From positions 1 to 5,963 of the forward strand of contig CALFMQ010000199.1 in NCBI GenBank assembly GCA_937879825.1: a DNA stretch of 5,963 nt. Direction: 5' to 3'. This stretch comes from an uncultured Phycisphaerales bacterium. GTDB lineage: Bacteria; Planctomycetota; Phycisphaerae; Phycisphaerales; UBA1924. A program made the translations under genes and the position numbers. The notes beneath the pieces were generated by a model that was given only the letters and a program-made list of their open reading frames with translations, did no database searches and was not told the origin of the DNA. Below are positions 1 to 5,114 of this stretch, piece after piece; the stretch's first letter is position 1, and each line of letters begins with the position of its first letter.

Positions 1-218
1 ACCGGAATCTCGACGAGCAGCGCATCCGGGGACGGCTCGACCACGCCGTCGTCCGCCGCCGCCTTGGACGGCCCACCGAACATCGACAACGCCGCCACCA
101 GCACGCCCGCCTCAACGACGAGCATCACCAGCACGATGATGATGGTCTTGAGCGGGAGCTTCTTGCCGCCGCTCGCACTCGCCTCTGGCGCCGGTGCCGC
201 TTTCGCTTCGTCGGCCAT
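1..218 (-). CDS. fliL: Flagellar basal body-associated protein FliL, 5' part (cut by the left edge)
   Basis: FliL is a single-pass inner-membrane protein whose periplasmic domain rings and stabilises the MotA/MotB stator. Here only about the first 72 residues are visible. I read them as a short Ala/Lys-rich cytoplasmic tail (MADEAKAAPAPEASASGGKK), a hydrophobic segment at about residues 24-46 (IIIVLVMLVVEAGVLVAAL), an Ala/Asp-rich linker, and the start of a strand (LLVEIPV) where the FliL domain would begin. The ATG at 218-216 has a good Shine-Dalgarno sequence (GGGAGG, 7-8 bases upstream) and starts 3 bases after the motB stop, so translational coupling is likely. The call rests on topology plus position directly after motAB, the usual place for fliL. 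The diagnostic FliL domain lies outside the window. Confidence 0.82.
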   Translation of the reverse strand, partial: MADEAKAAPAPEASASGGKKLPLKTIIIVLVMLVVEAGVLVAALSMFGGPSKAAADDGVVEPSPDALLVEIP

Positions 219-221
219 GGG

Positions 222-1004
222 TCATCCTCCCTCAGATGAGCCGCCGGTCGCGCCGACCGCGGCTCCTTCATCCGAATAGTCGTTGTGGTTCAGATCGGTC
301 ACCAGGACTTCGGTCATGATGATCTCGACGCGCCGATTGGCGGTGCTCGCCTTTTCGTCGGTCTGACGCGGGTTGAGCGGTTCGTTATCGCCTCGGGCCT
401 CGATATACAGGACCTCGGGATTTAGACCGCCGTCGTTCACCATCACCTCGTACGCGGCCTTCGCACGCGCGTACGACAGGTCGGTCAGGTCCTTGAAGGG
501 CGAGTCGGGCGGGAGACGCTTCCGCGCCGCGTGCCCGCGGACCGCGATCTTGTTCTGGCGACCGTCGAGCAGTTTGCAGACCTTGACGATCTCGCGTTTG
601 GCCTCGGGCTTGAGCTCGGCGCTCCCCGGCTCGAACGTCAGGTTGCCGCCGATGGTGAACATCATCCCTTCGTGAACCTTTGTGACCTTGGCCTCCTTGC
701 CCTGCGGGCCCTCGTCGGTCGTGTTGGAGACCTTGGTCTGCTTCATTTCTTTCATCACCGCCGACTCGAGCATCTCGATCATCGATCGCAGCGGGACATC
801 GTTGCTAGGGAGCACACCGACGCCGCCGGAATAGCCGAACGCTTCCTTGATGCCCTCGACGACGCGCTGGTACTCCTCGTCCTTCTTCATCTCGCTGAAC
901 GCCGCGAGCAGGATGAAGAAGCACAACAGCAGACTCATCATGTCGCCGTAGGTGACAACCCACTCGGGAACGCCGGCCGACTTTTTCTCGGGTTTCTTCG
1001 GCAT
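222..1004 (-). CDS. motB: Flagellar motor stator protein MotB (PomB-like)
   Basis: MotB anchors the stator to peptidoglycan and carries the ion-binding aspartate. The 260-residue protein has a Lys/Pro-rich cytoplasmic start, one membrane helix (about 15-37) and the MotB plug segment (about 40-58). Asp21, in VTYGDMMSLLLCFFILL, aligns with E. coli Asp32. An OmpA-like domain follows (about 112-232), with LSYARA at 176-181 and NRRVEI at 223-228. SLLLCFFILLAAFSEM resembles the sodium-type PomB helix more than E. coli MotB. The motif normally read as GHTD is GHAA (157-160), so the acidic peptidoglycan contact seems absent or moved into the longer following loop. A Gly/Ser/acidic tail of about 20 residues ends the protein. 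The ATG lies 9 bases after the motA stop with only a weak Shine-Dalgarno, which suggests coupling. Confidence 0.96.
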   Translation of the reverse strand: MPKKPEKKSAGVPEWVVTYGDMMSLLLCFFILLAAFSEMKKDEEYQRVVEGIKEAFGYSGGVGVLPSNDVPLRSMIEMLESAVMKEMKQTKVSNTTDEGPQGKEAKVTKVHEGMMFTIGGNLTFEPGSAELKPEAKREIVKVCKLLDGRQNKIAVRGHAARKRLPPDSPFKDLTDLSYARAKAAYEVMVNDGGLNPEVLYIEARGDNEPLNPRQTDEKASTANRRVEIIMTEVLVTDLNHNDYSDEGAAVGATGGSSEGG

Positions 1005-1013
1005 GGGTCGTTC

Positions 1014-1799
1014 TTATGCGGCGGCCTTGAGCGCATCGTCATCGAATGCGGCGCGAGCGCCCGGGGAGAGGAAGGTCTTGAGCTTCTGCTCGACGACGCG
1101 CGGATTGTCGCCCGACTGGATCGACATCACGCCCTTGATCACGATGGTCTTGGCCAGCAGTTCTCGCTCGTTGTAGAGCGCGAGCTTGTCCGCCATCGGC
1201 AGGAAGATCACGTTCGAGAGAATCGCGCCGTACATCGTGGTGAGCAGCGCCACCGCCATGCCGCCGCCGATCGTTGAGGGGTCGGACATGTTCGCGAGCA
1301 TCGCGACCAGCCCGATGAGCGTCCCGATCATGCCGAAGGCCGGGCCGTACTTCCCGATGCCGTCGAGCAGCGCCTTGCCCTCGGAGTGACGCGCCAGCAT
1401 GTTCTCGACATCCGCGTCGAGCACCTGTTCGATCAGGTCCGGGTCTGTGCCGTCGACCGCCATCTTGACGCCGAGAATCAGGAGTTCATCCTCCATCTCG
1501 TCGGTCATGCCCTCCAGCGCGAGGATGCCATCGCGACGAGCGACCTCCGCATACTTGACCATCTCGCGGATCATCGCGCCGTGATCGACCTTGGGCACGA
1601 AGATCGACTTCATCATGATCTTGGGCAGCTTGAACAGATTGGCCAGCGGGAAAGCCGTCATCGCCGCCGTGAAACTCCCCCCGATCACGATCAGCACCGA
1701 AGGGATGTCCACGAAGACCAAGAGCGAACCACCGAGCAGCATCGCCACCAGGAGCAGAATGCAGCCGAGCACCAATCCCAGAATTGTTCCCAAGTCCAT
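1014..1799 (-). CDS. motA: Flagellar motor stator protein MotA (PomA-like)
   Basis: MotA is the four-helix stator subunit that pushes on the FliG rotor ring. This 261-residue protein has helices at about 3-24, 31-51, 151-170 and 180-202, with the large cytoplasmic loop between helices 2 and 3. The loop holds ARRDGILALE (87-96), which covers the charged residues equivalent to E. coli Arg90 and Glu98. Pro153 (GPAFGMIGTLIGLV) and Pro201 (SNVIFLPMADKL) match the two essential prolines. Thr160 and Thr187 match threonines important in sodium-type PomA, and the start MDLGTILGLV also resembles PomA. I chose the ATG at 1799, which has GGGAAGG 8 bases upstream. An in-frame GTG at 1823 has no ribosome-binding site and would add 8 charged residues before helix 1. 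A sigma-28-like promoter lies just upstream. Confidence 0.96.
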   Translation of the reverse strand: MDLGTILGLVLGCILLLVAMLLGGSLLVFVDIPSVLIVIGGSFTAAMTAFPLANLFKLPKIMMKSIFVPKVDHGAMIREMVKYAEVARRDGILALEGMTDEMEDELLILGVKMAVDGTDPDLIEQVLDADVENMLARHSEGKALLDGIGKYGPAFGMIGTLIGLVAMLANMSDPSTIGGGMAVALLTTMYGAILSNVIFLPMADKLALYNERELLAKTIVIKGVMSIQSGDNPRVVEQKLKTFLSPGARAAFDDDALKAAA

Positions 1800-1807
1800 G
1801 CGGAAGG

Positions 1808-1814
1808 CCTTCCC
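1808..1814 (-). promoter_or_regulatory. motA ribosome-binding site (decides the ATG start)
   Basis: GGGAAGG on the minus strand, ending 8 bases before the ATG at 1799, is an imperfect Shine-Dalgarno sequence. It favours that ATG over the GTG at 1823. It lies inside a perfect 12-base palindrome, GGAAGGCCTTCC (1802-1813), which has no loop and so is probably incidental. Confidence 0.55.
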
Positions 1815-1849
1815 GCCCCGCACCGGGGGCGCACAAAGTGGTCTCCCGG

Positions 1850-1876
1850 TTATCGACCCGGCAACCCCGCTCCTTA
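1850..1876 (-). promoter_or_regulatory. Sigma-28 (FliA)-like promoter upstream of motA
   Basis: On the minus strand, TAAG (1876-1873) is followed after exactly 15 bases by GTCGATAA (1857-1850). The established FliA consensus is TAAA-N15-GCCGATAA, so the -35 matches 3 of 4 bases, the -10 matches 7 of 8 and the spacing is ideal. Transcription would start near 1842, giving a leader of about 43 bases before the motA ATG. It sits in the largest intergenic gap of the window (1800-1902), as expected for late control of stator genes. That a FliA-type sigma factor exists in this organism is inferred; none is encoded here. Confidence 0.65.
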
Positions 1877-1902
1877 AGCCCTAGTTCGGACGACCGCCGC
1901 AA

Positions 1903-2103
1903 TCATCCGGTTGCGAAAGCCGGCTGGCGGATCACGCGGGCGTACTCGATCGCCCGATCCACCACCTCGCGCAGCGACTCGGAAACGACCATCCGCTCGC
2001 CCGTGGTGAGCGAGATCGTGGTGTCGGGCGTCTGCTCGATGGTTCGGATGAGGTCGGCGTTGAGCACAAACGGCTGCCCGTTGAGCCGAGTCAGGACAAT
2101 CAT
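1903..2103 (-). CDS. flbD: FlbD/SwrD family flagellar protein
   Basis: This is a 66-residue protein of the FlbD (SwrD) family, encoded next to flgE or motA in many bacteria. In Bacillus subtilis the homologue SwrD is needed for full flagellar power and swarming; the mechanism is not settled. The sequence covers the whole family pattern: MIVLTRLNGQPFVLN at the start, ADLIRTIEQTPDTTISLTTG in the middle, then MVVSES and a helix with REVVDRAIEYARVI. There is no signal peptide or membrane segment, so it is probably cytoplasmic. The ATG at 2103 is preceded by AGGAG with a 6-base spacer. A frame extension to 2151 would add 16 residues lacking the family start and is rejected. Despite the shared name it is not the Caulobacter FlbD, an NtrC-type regulator. 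Confidence 0.93.
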   Translation of the reverse strand: MIVLTRLNGQPFVLNADLIRTIEQTPDTTISLTTGERMVVSESLREVVDRAIEYARVIRQPAFATG

Positions 2104-2109
2104 GGGGTT

Positions 2110-2114
2110 CTCCT
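2110..2114 (-). promoter_or_regulatory. flbD ribosome-binding site (decides the start)
   Basis: AGGAG on the minus strand, 6 bases (AACCCC) before the ATG at 2103. It supports the 66-residue start over the upstream in-frame start at 2151. Confidence 0.7.
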
Positions 2115-2122
2115 GACGCGCG

Positions 2123-2145
2123 TTATCGGCATTCCGCGGACGTGA
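2123..2145 (-). promoter_or_regulatory. Sigma-28-like promoter upstream of flbD (perfect -10, weak -35)
   Basis: The minus strand carries a perfect FliA -10 octamer, GCCGATAA, at 2130-2123, within the 72-base gap between flgE and flbD. The position 15 bases upstream reads GAAG against the consensus TAAA; with a 16-base spacer it reads TGAA (3 of 4). A start near 2116 would give a very short leader that still keeps the AGGAG at 2114-2110. The perfect octamer in a short intergenic gap, together with a second FliA-like site before motA, makes chance less likely. The poor -35 keeps confidence moderate. Confidence 0.5.
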
Positions 2146-2157
2146 CTTCAACCGAAT

Positions 2158-2174
2158 CCGGCGGGTCCCGCCGG
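2158..2174 (-). terminator. Inverted repeat just after flgE (possible weak terminator or mRNA-stabilising hairpin)
   Basis: CCGGCGGG-A-CCCGCCGG on the minus strand is a perfect 8-base inverted repeat with a one-base centre. In RNA it would fold as a 6-bp GC stem with a 5-base loop. It begins 2 bases after the flgE TAA stop. The sequence after it (ATTCGGTTG) is not a T run, so a strong intrinsic terminator is unlikely. It could attenuate read-through into flbD-motAB-fliL or protect the 3' end of the upstream message. A competing outer pairing (AACCG with CGGTT) is also possible. Confidence 0.4.
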
Positions 2175-2175
2175 T

Positions 2176-3930
2176 TTACTGGGCCAGGAGCAGCAACTGC
2201 TGGAGCAACTGATCCGCGGTCGAGATCACCCGGCTCGACGCGGAATACCCCGTCGAAGTGAGGATCATCTCGATGAACTCCTTGCTCAGGTCCACGTTCG
2301 AGAGTTCCAGCGCGCCGCCGATGATTCTTCCGTTCGAGAACTCCAGTGGCTCGGAGATCACGGGCGAGCCCGAGTTCGGGCCCACATTGAAGAGATTGTC
2401 CCCGACATCCACCAAGCCCTCGGGATTCGTGAATCCCGCCAACGCCACCTGTCCGATCACGCGGGTCAAGCCGTTGGTGAACCCACCCGTGACGATGCCG
2501 TCGGCCCCGACCGCGAAGTTCGTAAGCGTCCCGAGCGGCGAACCGTCCTGGAACACGGACGCGATCGTCGAAGATCCGCCCGCATCGGAGTACGCCGTGA
2601 TCATCCCCGCCTGCCCGCTGAAGTCGAGACTGAATGTCAGCGGGTCCGAGGCGCCCGTGTCCATGCGGTCGAGCTGGACACTGACTGACTCAGGCCCGAC
2701 GAGCTGCCCGAAGTTGTCAAACTGCACCATGGGGATCGAGTCGTCGTAGCCGCCCACGACCGAACGATCACCGCTCTCGAGATGGAGCGCGAGATCCGTA
2801 TCATCCGAAGAGTGCAGGAACGGGCGCCAATACGTGCCCGAGTTGTCCTTGAATGCAAGCACGAAGGTGATGTCCACGGACATCGCTGTGCCGAGCGAGT
2901 CGTACACGATGTAGCTGGTCCGCACGCTCTCACCGTCGGCGGTCTGCGTCTTGGTGATGTCGAACGGGTGCGCCTTGGCGGTGCCCGTCGCGTCCTCGAC
3001 GGAGATGTTGCCGGCCGAGAGATCGAGGTCATTCTGCTCGCCGAAGTTCCCGACAAAGTCGATCACGCCGTTGGTAATCGAGAAACTCCCCGGCTCGATG
3101 CCGCCGCCCGGATCACCGGGCGAAGCGCCGCCGTTGGGCACGACGCCCAGGGCTTCCTGGAGGAATGCGAGGAAGTCGTCGATCGTCTCGGTGCCAGTGG
3201 TGAGCTCAAAGGTCGCGTCCGGTTGGAGCTTCCCGCCGCGCGTCGCGCCAGAAACGGTGATCACATCGCCCGCCGCGAAACCGCCGCCGTCGATGGCCGT
3301 CAGGAGTGTCGCGCCGGTCGCGAAGACGCCCGGGCCGCCGGATGTCAGTTCCGCGAACTGCAGGTTGCTCCCCTGCGTCCCGACGTCGCCGTCAGCATCA
3401 AGATTGCCTGTGAAACTCACATTCTCCGTCGCCTCGGCGAGCGTCATCGTCCCGAGCGGCACGGTGAGCGGCTCGATCTGGCCCTCGGTGATATTGAAGT
3501 CTTCGTCGACCCCGAATCCCATCAATCGGTCGCCGCTGATTGTGACGAGCTCATTCTGGGCGTTGAACTGGAACGCCCCGGCGCGGGTGTACAACTGCTG
3601 CCCCGCCCGATCGACGACAAAGAACCCGCCTCCCTCGATCGCCATGTCGCGCGAGATGCCGGTGGGAGAGATCGCCCCGTTGGAGAAGTCGCGCTGCGTG
3701 CCCGCGATCGTCACGCCCAGGCCGACCTGGCCGGGGTTGGTGCCGCCGCTCGCGCCCGACGGCGCGGTCCCCAGACTGAAGTTGCGATTGATGCCCGACG
3801 CGAAGAGCATCCGGTTCGACTTGTACGCCGTGGTCGAGACGTTGGCGATGTTGTTGCCGATCACCTCGAGGCGTCTGGCGTGCGTGCTCAGGCCGCTCAA
3901 CCCGGTAAACAATGCGCCCGTTGAAGCCAT
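2176..3930 (-). CDS. flgE: Flagellar hook protein FlgE (enlarged)
   Basis: FlgE polymerises into the curved hook that links the rod to the filament. At 584 residues it is well above the roughly 400 of enterobacterial FlgE. The N-terminal rod/hook motif is clear (about 3-40: ALFTGLSGLSTHARRLEVIG, then NNIANVSTTAYKSNRMLF). Next come the FlgE/F/G core (GGGFFVVDRAGQQLYTRAG, 100-118), the GNLDADGDVGTQG region (175-187), the FlaE-like domain (about 322-450, beginning HPFDITKTQTADG) and the C-terminal motif (about 532-584, ending SASSRVISTADQLLQQLL). Residues about 205-262 (ATLLTAIDGGGFAAGDVITV onward) look like a Flagellin_IN-type insert. The ATG at 3930 has AAGGAG 7 bases upstream. The frame runs open to 4071, but that part overlaps the upstream gene and is not FlgE-like. 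A hairpin follows the stop. Confidence 0.97.
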   Translation of the reverse strand: MASTGALFTGLSGLSTHARRLEVIGNNIANVSTTAYKSNRMLFASGINRNFSLGTAPSGASGGTNPGQVGLGVTIAGTQRDFSNGAISPTGISRDMAIEGGGFFVVDRAGQQLYTRAGAFQFNAQNELVTISGDRLMGFGVDEDFNITEGQIEPLTVPLGTMTLAEATENVSFTGNLDADGDVGTQGSNLQFAELTSGGPGVFATGATLLTAIDGGGFAAGDVITVSGATRGGKLQPDATFELTTGTETIDDFLAFLQEALGVVPNGGASPGDPGGGIEPGSFSITNGVIDFVGNFGEQNDLDLSAGNISVEDATGTAKAHPFDITKTQTADGESVRTSYIVYDSLGTAMSVDITFVLAFKDNSGTYWRPFLHSSDDTDLALHLESGDRSVVGGYDDSIPMVQFDNFGQLVGPESVSVQLDRMDTGASDPLTFSLDFSGQAGMITAYSDAGGSSTIASVFQDGSPLGTLTNFAVGADGIVTGGFTNGLTRVIGQVALAGFTNPEGLVDVGDNLFNVGPNSGSPVISEPLEFSNGRIIGGALELSNVDLSKEFIEMILTSTGYSASSRVISTADQLLQQLLLLAQ

Positions 3931-3937
3931 CCCGGCT

Positions 3938-3943
3938 CTCCTT
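3938..3943 (-). promoter_or_regulatory. flgE ribosome-binding site (decides the start)
   Basis: AAGGAG on the minus strand with a 7-base spacer to the ATG at 3930 is the strongest Shine-Dalgarno in the window, fitting the high output needed for a hook subunit. It rules out the 47-residue upstream extension of the frame. Confidence 0.8.
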
Positions 3944-3952
3944 ATCTGCCGT

Positions 3953-4459
3953 TTATTCCGCGGCCTGAGAAATCGTCGCCGCGCCCGCTCCGCTACGCAC
4001 ATCCCGTGCCAGCAACTCCCCGAGCGCCGCGTTCCGCACCCCGCTCGGACGCTGAACGATCCGCGGCACATCCTCCGGCTCTCGAGAGATCACCACCGCC
4101 GCGTCAAAGCCCGTCAGCAACCCGCCGCTTGCGCGGCTCTCGACAGGATGCGCTTCCCGCTGCGCAACGTCCACGCGCAGAACATGCTCATCGATGCATG
4201 CAAGCAGGCGTTCGTATCCCGCGGCCTGCGCCGCATCGGTGGCATCCGAGAGGCGCGACATCTGCTCTTCATTGAAATCGATCGATGCGTCGCCAGAGAG
4301 CCGAACGGGCCAACCGCTCCCCAGCCCGCCGTCGCGTATCCGCGCCAGCAATCCCTCGAAGCGCTCGCGCTCGATCGCCTCCGGCGCCGAATTCCGGTGA
4401 GTCCCGTCGGGATGCACGCCGGACGCGAGTTTCCGCAAAAGGTCGGTGGATCCGATCAC
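3953..4459 (-). CDS. Probable TIGR02530-type flagellar operon protein, divergent
   Basis: A 168-residue protein between flgD and flgE, exactly where many flagellar operons carry the uncharacterised TIGR02530 protein. The family pattern is roughly: a strand, 'S-HA-R---R-I-LS-EQ---L--A---A--KG', then strands ending in a T-A-D/V motif. Here residues about 50-125 read WPVRLSGDASIDFNEEQMSR, then LSDATDAAQAAGYERLLACI, and later LLTGFDAAVVIS. Spacing and hydrophobic pattern fit, but the HA/R residues are lost, so the match is moderate. The N-terminus (about 1-45) is variable, and the Arg/Ala-rich C-terminal stretch past 126 is not recognised. No signal peptide or membrane helix is seen. It uses a GTG start with GGAG 7 bases upstream, 18 bases after flgD, and its stop is 22 bases before flgE. 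A hook-assembly role is inferred from position only. Confidence 0.72.
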   Translation of the reverse strand: MIGSTDLLRKLASGVHPDGTHRNSAPEAIERERFEGLLARIRDGGLGSGWPVRLSGDASIDFNEEQMSRLSDATDAAQAAGYERLLACIDEHVLRVDVAQREAHPVESRASGGLLTGFDAAVVISREPEDVPRIVQRPSGVRNAALGELLARDVRSGAGAATISQAAE

Positions 4460-4477
4460 AACGCCGCTCCGGTGCCG

Positions 4478-5098
4478 CTACCCGCCGAGGGCCTCGTTGA
4501 TCGCTGCCACATCTTCCTCGTCCACAGTGCCGTTGCCATCAACATCGCCCAGAGTGCCGGGCGTCACCGATTGGCCGATGTGCGCGAGCACGAAGTTCAG
4601 GTCATCCGTATCAACCTCGCCGTCGCCGTTCTGGTCGAGCACCGGCTCGGGCGTCTCGCCCTCGCCCGGCTGCTGCGCCGGGCCGAGCAGCGCCGTGTCG
4701 ATGATCTCCTGCACGTTCGAGAGCGCGACCGACGACCCGTCGCTGAGGTTCATCCGGATGCCCTCTCGCGTGATCGAAACAGAGTCAACGAATCCGATCG
4801 CGTCAACGCCGTTGTCGGTCGTGCCCGTGATGAACTTCCCGACCATCGAACTCGCCGAGGTAATCTCGCTGCGCCGGAGCATGTTCTCGAGTTTGTCCGC
4901 CAGCTGCAGATCCGACTCGATCGAGCGAATCGTCGCGATCTGATTGAGAAGATCCTTGGTGTCGTTCGGCTCGAGCGGGTTCTGCGCCGTCAGTTCCGTG
5001 AAGATGACCTCCAGGAAGTCCTGACTCGATAGCGCCTCGAACGCCTGCGTCGCCGAACCGCTCCCCGAACTCGTCAACTGACCCGAAATCGCTGACAT
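4478..5098 (-). CDS. flgD: Flagellar hook assembly protein FlgD with a C-terminal dockerin-like extension
   Basis: FlgD is exported by the flagellar export apparatus and caps the growing hook so that FlgE can add beneath it; it is then lost. The 206-residue product has a flexible Ser/Gly start and then FlgD_N (about 22-62: SSQDFLEVIFTELTAQNPLE, PNDTKDLLNQIATIRSIES). Residues 84-131 (SMVGKFITGTT, VDSVSITREGIRMNLSDGSS) look like the Tudor/SH3-like part; the Fn3-like domain of longer FlgDs is absent. Then come a Pro/Glu/Gln linker (about 138-153) and, unexpectedly, two dockerin-type calcium loops at 155-166 and 185-196. The frame is continuous with no sign of a frameshift. The ATG has GGGGAG about 8 bases upstream and lies 16 bases after the fliK stop. 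Confidence 0.95.
   Translation of the reverse strand: MSAISGQLTSSGSGSATQAFEALSSQDFLEVIFTELTAQNPLEPNDTKDLLNQIATIRSIESDLQLADKLENMLRRSEITSASSMVGKFITGTTDNGVDAIGFVDSVSITREGIRMNLSDGSSVALSNVQEIIDTALLGPAQQPGEGETPEPVLDQNGDGEVDTDDLNFVLAHIGQSVTPGTLGDVDGNGTVDEEDVAAINEALGG
4481..4636 (-). other. Dockerin-like domain (two EF-hand calcium loops) at the C-terminus of FlgD
   Basis: FlgD residues 155-206. Loop 1 is DQNGDGEVDTDD (155-166), with D, N, D at positions 1, 3, 5, Gly at 6, Val at 8 and Asp at 12. Loop 2 is DVDGNGTVDEED (185-196), with D, D, N at 1, 3, 5, Gly at 6, Val at 8 and Asp at 12. Each loop is followed by a short helix (LNFVLAHIG; VAAINEALGG), and they are about 18 residues apart, which is the type I dockerin layout. 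All calcium-ligand positions are intact. Cohesin binding or simple calcium-dependent folding are both possible; no cohesin is encoded in the window. Confidence 0.85.
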
Positions 5099-5114
5099 GG
5101 CAACTTCTCCCCGC

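Noticed and set aside
1802..1813. GGAAGGCCTTCC perfect palindrome at the motA ribosome-binding site
   Set aside because: It has no loop, so it cannot form a useful hairpin, and a 12-base GC-rich palindrome can arise by chance; no known operator matches it.
1486..1902. Minus-strand frame overlapping the motA 5' end and the intergenic gap
   Set aside because: It is out of frame with motA, which has clear helices and conserved residues over the same bases; the product is Arg/Asp/Gly-rich with no family pattern.
2782..3924. Second long plus-strand open frame antisense to flgE
   Set aside because: Its composition is dominated by Arg, Glu, Ala and Val codons that mirror flgE codons; no motif or ribosome-binding site supports it.
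3942..3949. GCAGATAA on the minus strand before flgE, 7 of 8 to the sigma-28 -10
   Set aside because: A start from it would fall near 3935 and remove the flgE Shine-Dalgarno; the -35 position reads TCAG, so it is probably chance overlap with ATAAGGAG.
3931..4071. Extension of flgE by 47 residues
   Set aside because: It overlaps the end of the upstream gene and is Arg/Cys-rich, whereas the FlgE family start (MASTGALFTGLSGL) has an ideal ribosome-binding site at 3938-3943.
2951..5032. Long open frame on the plus strand spanning about 690 codons
   Set aside because: It runs antisense across flgE, the TIGR02530-type gene and flgD, all well supported on the minus strand. Its product is Arg/Pro/Ser-rich with no family resemblance, as expected for a GC-rich antisense shadow.
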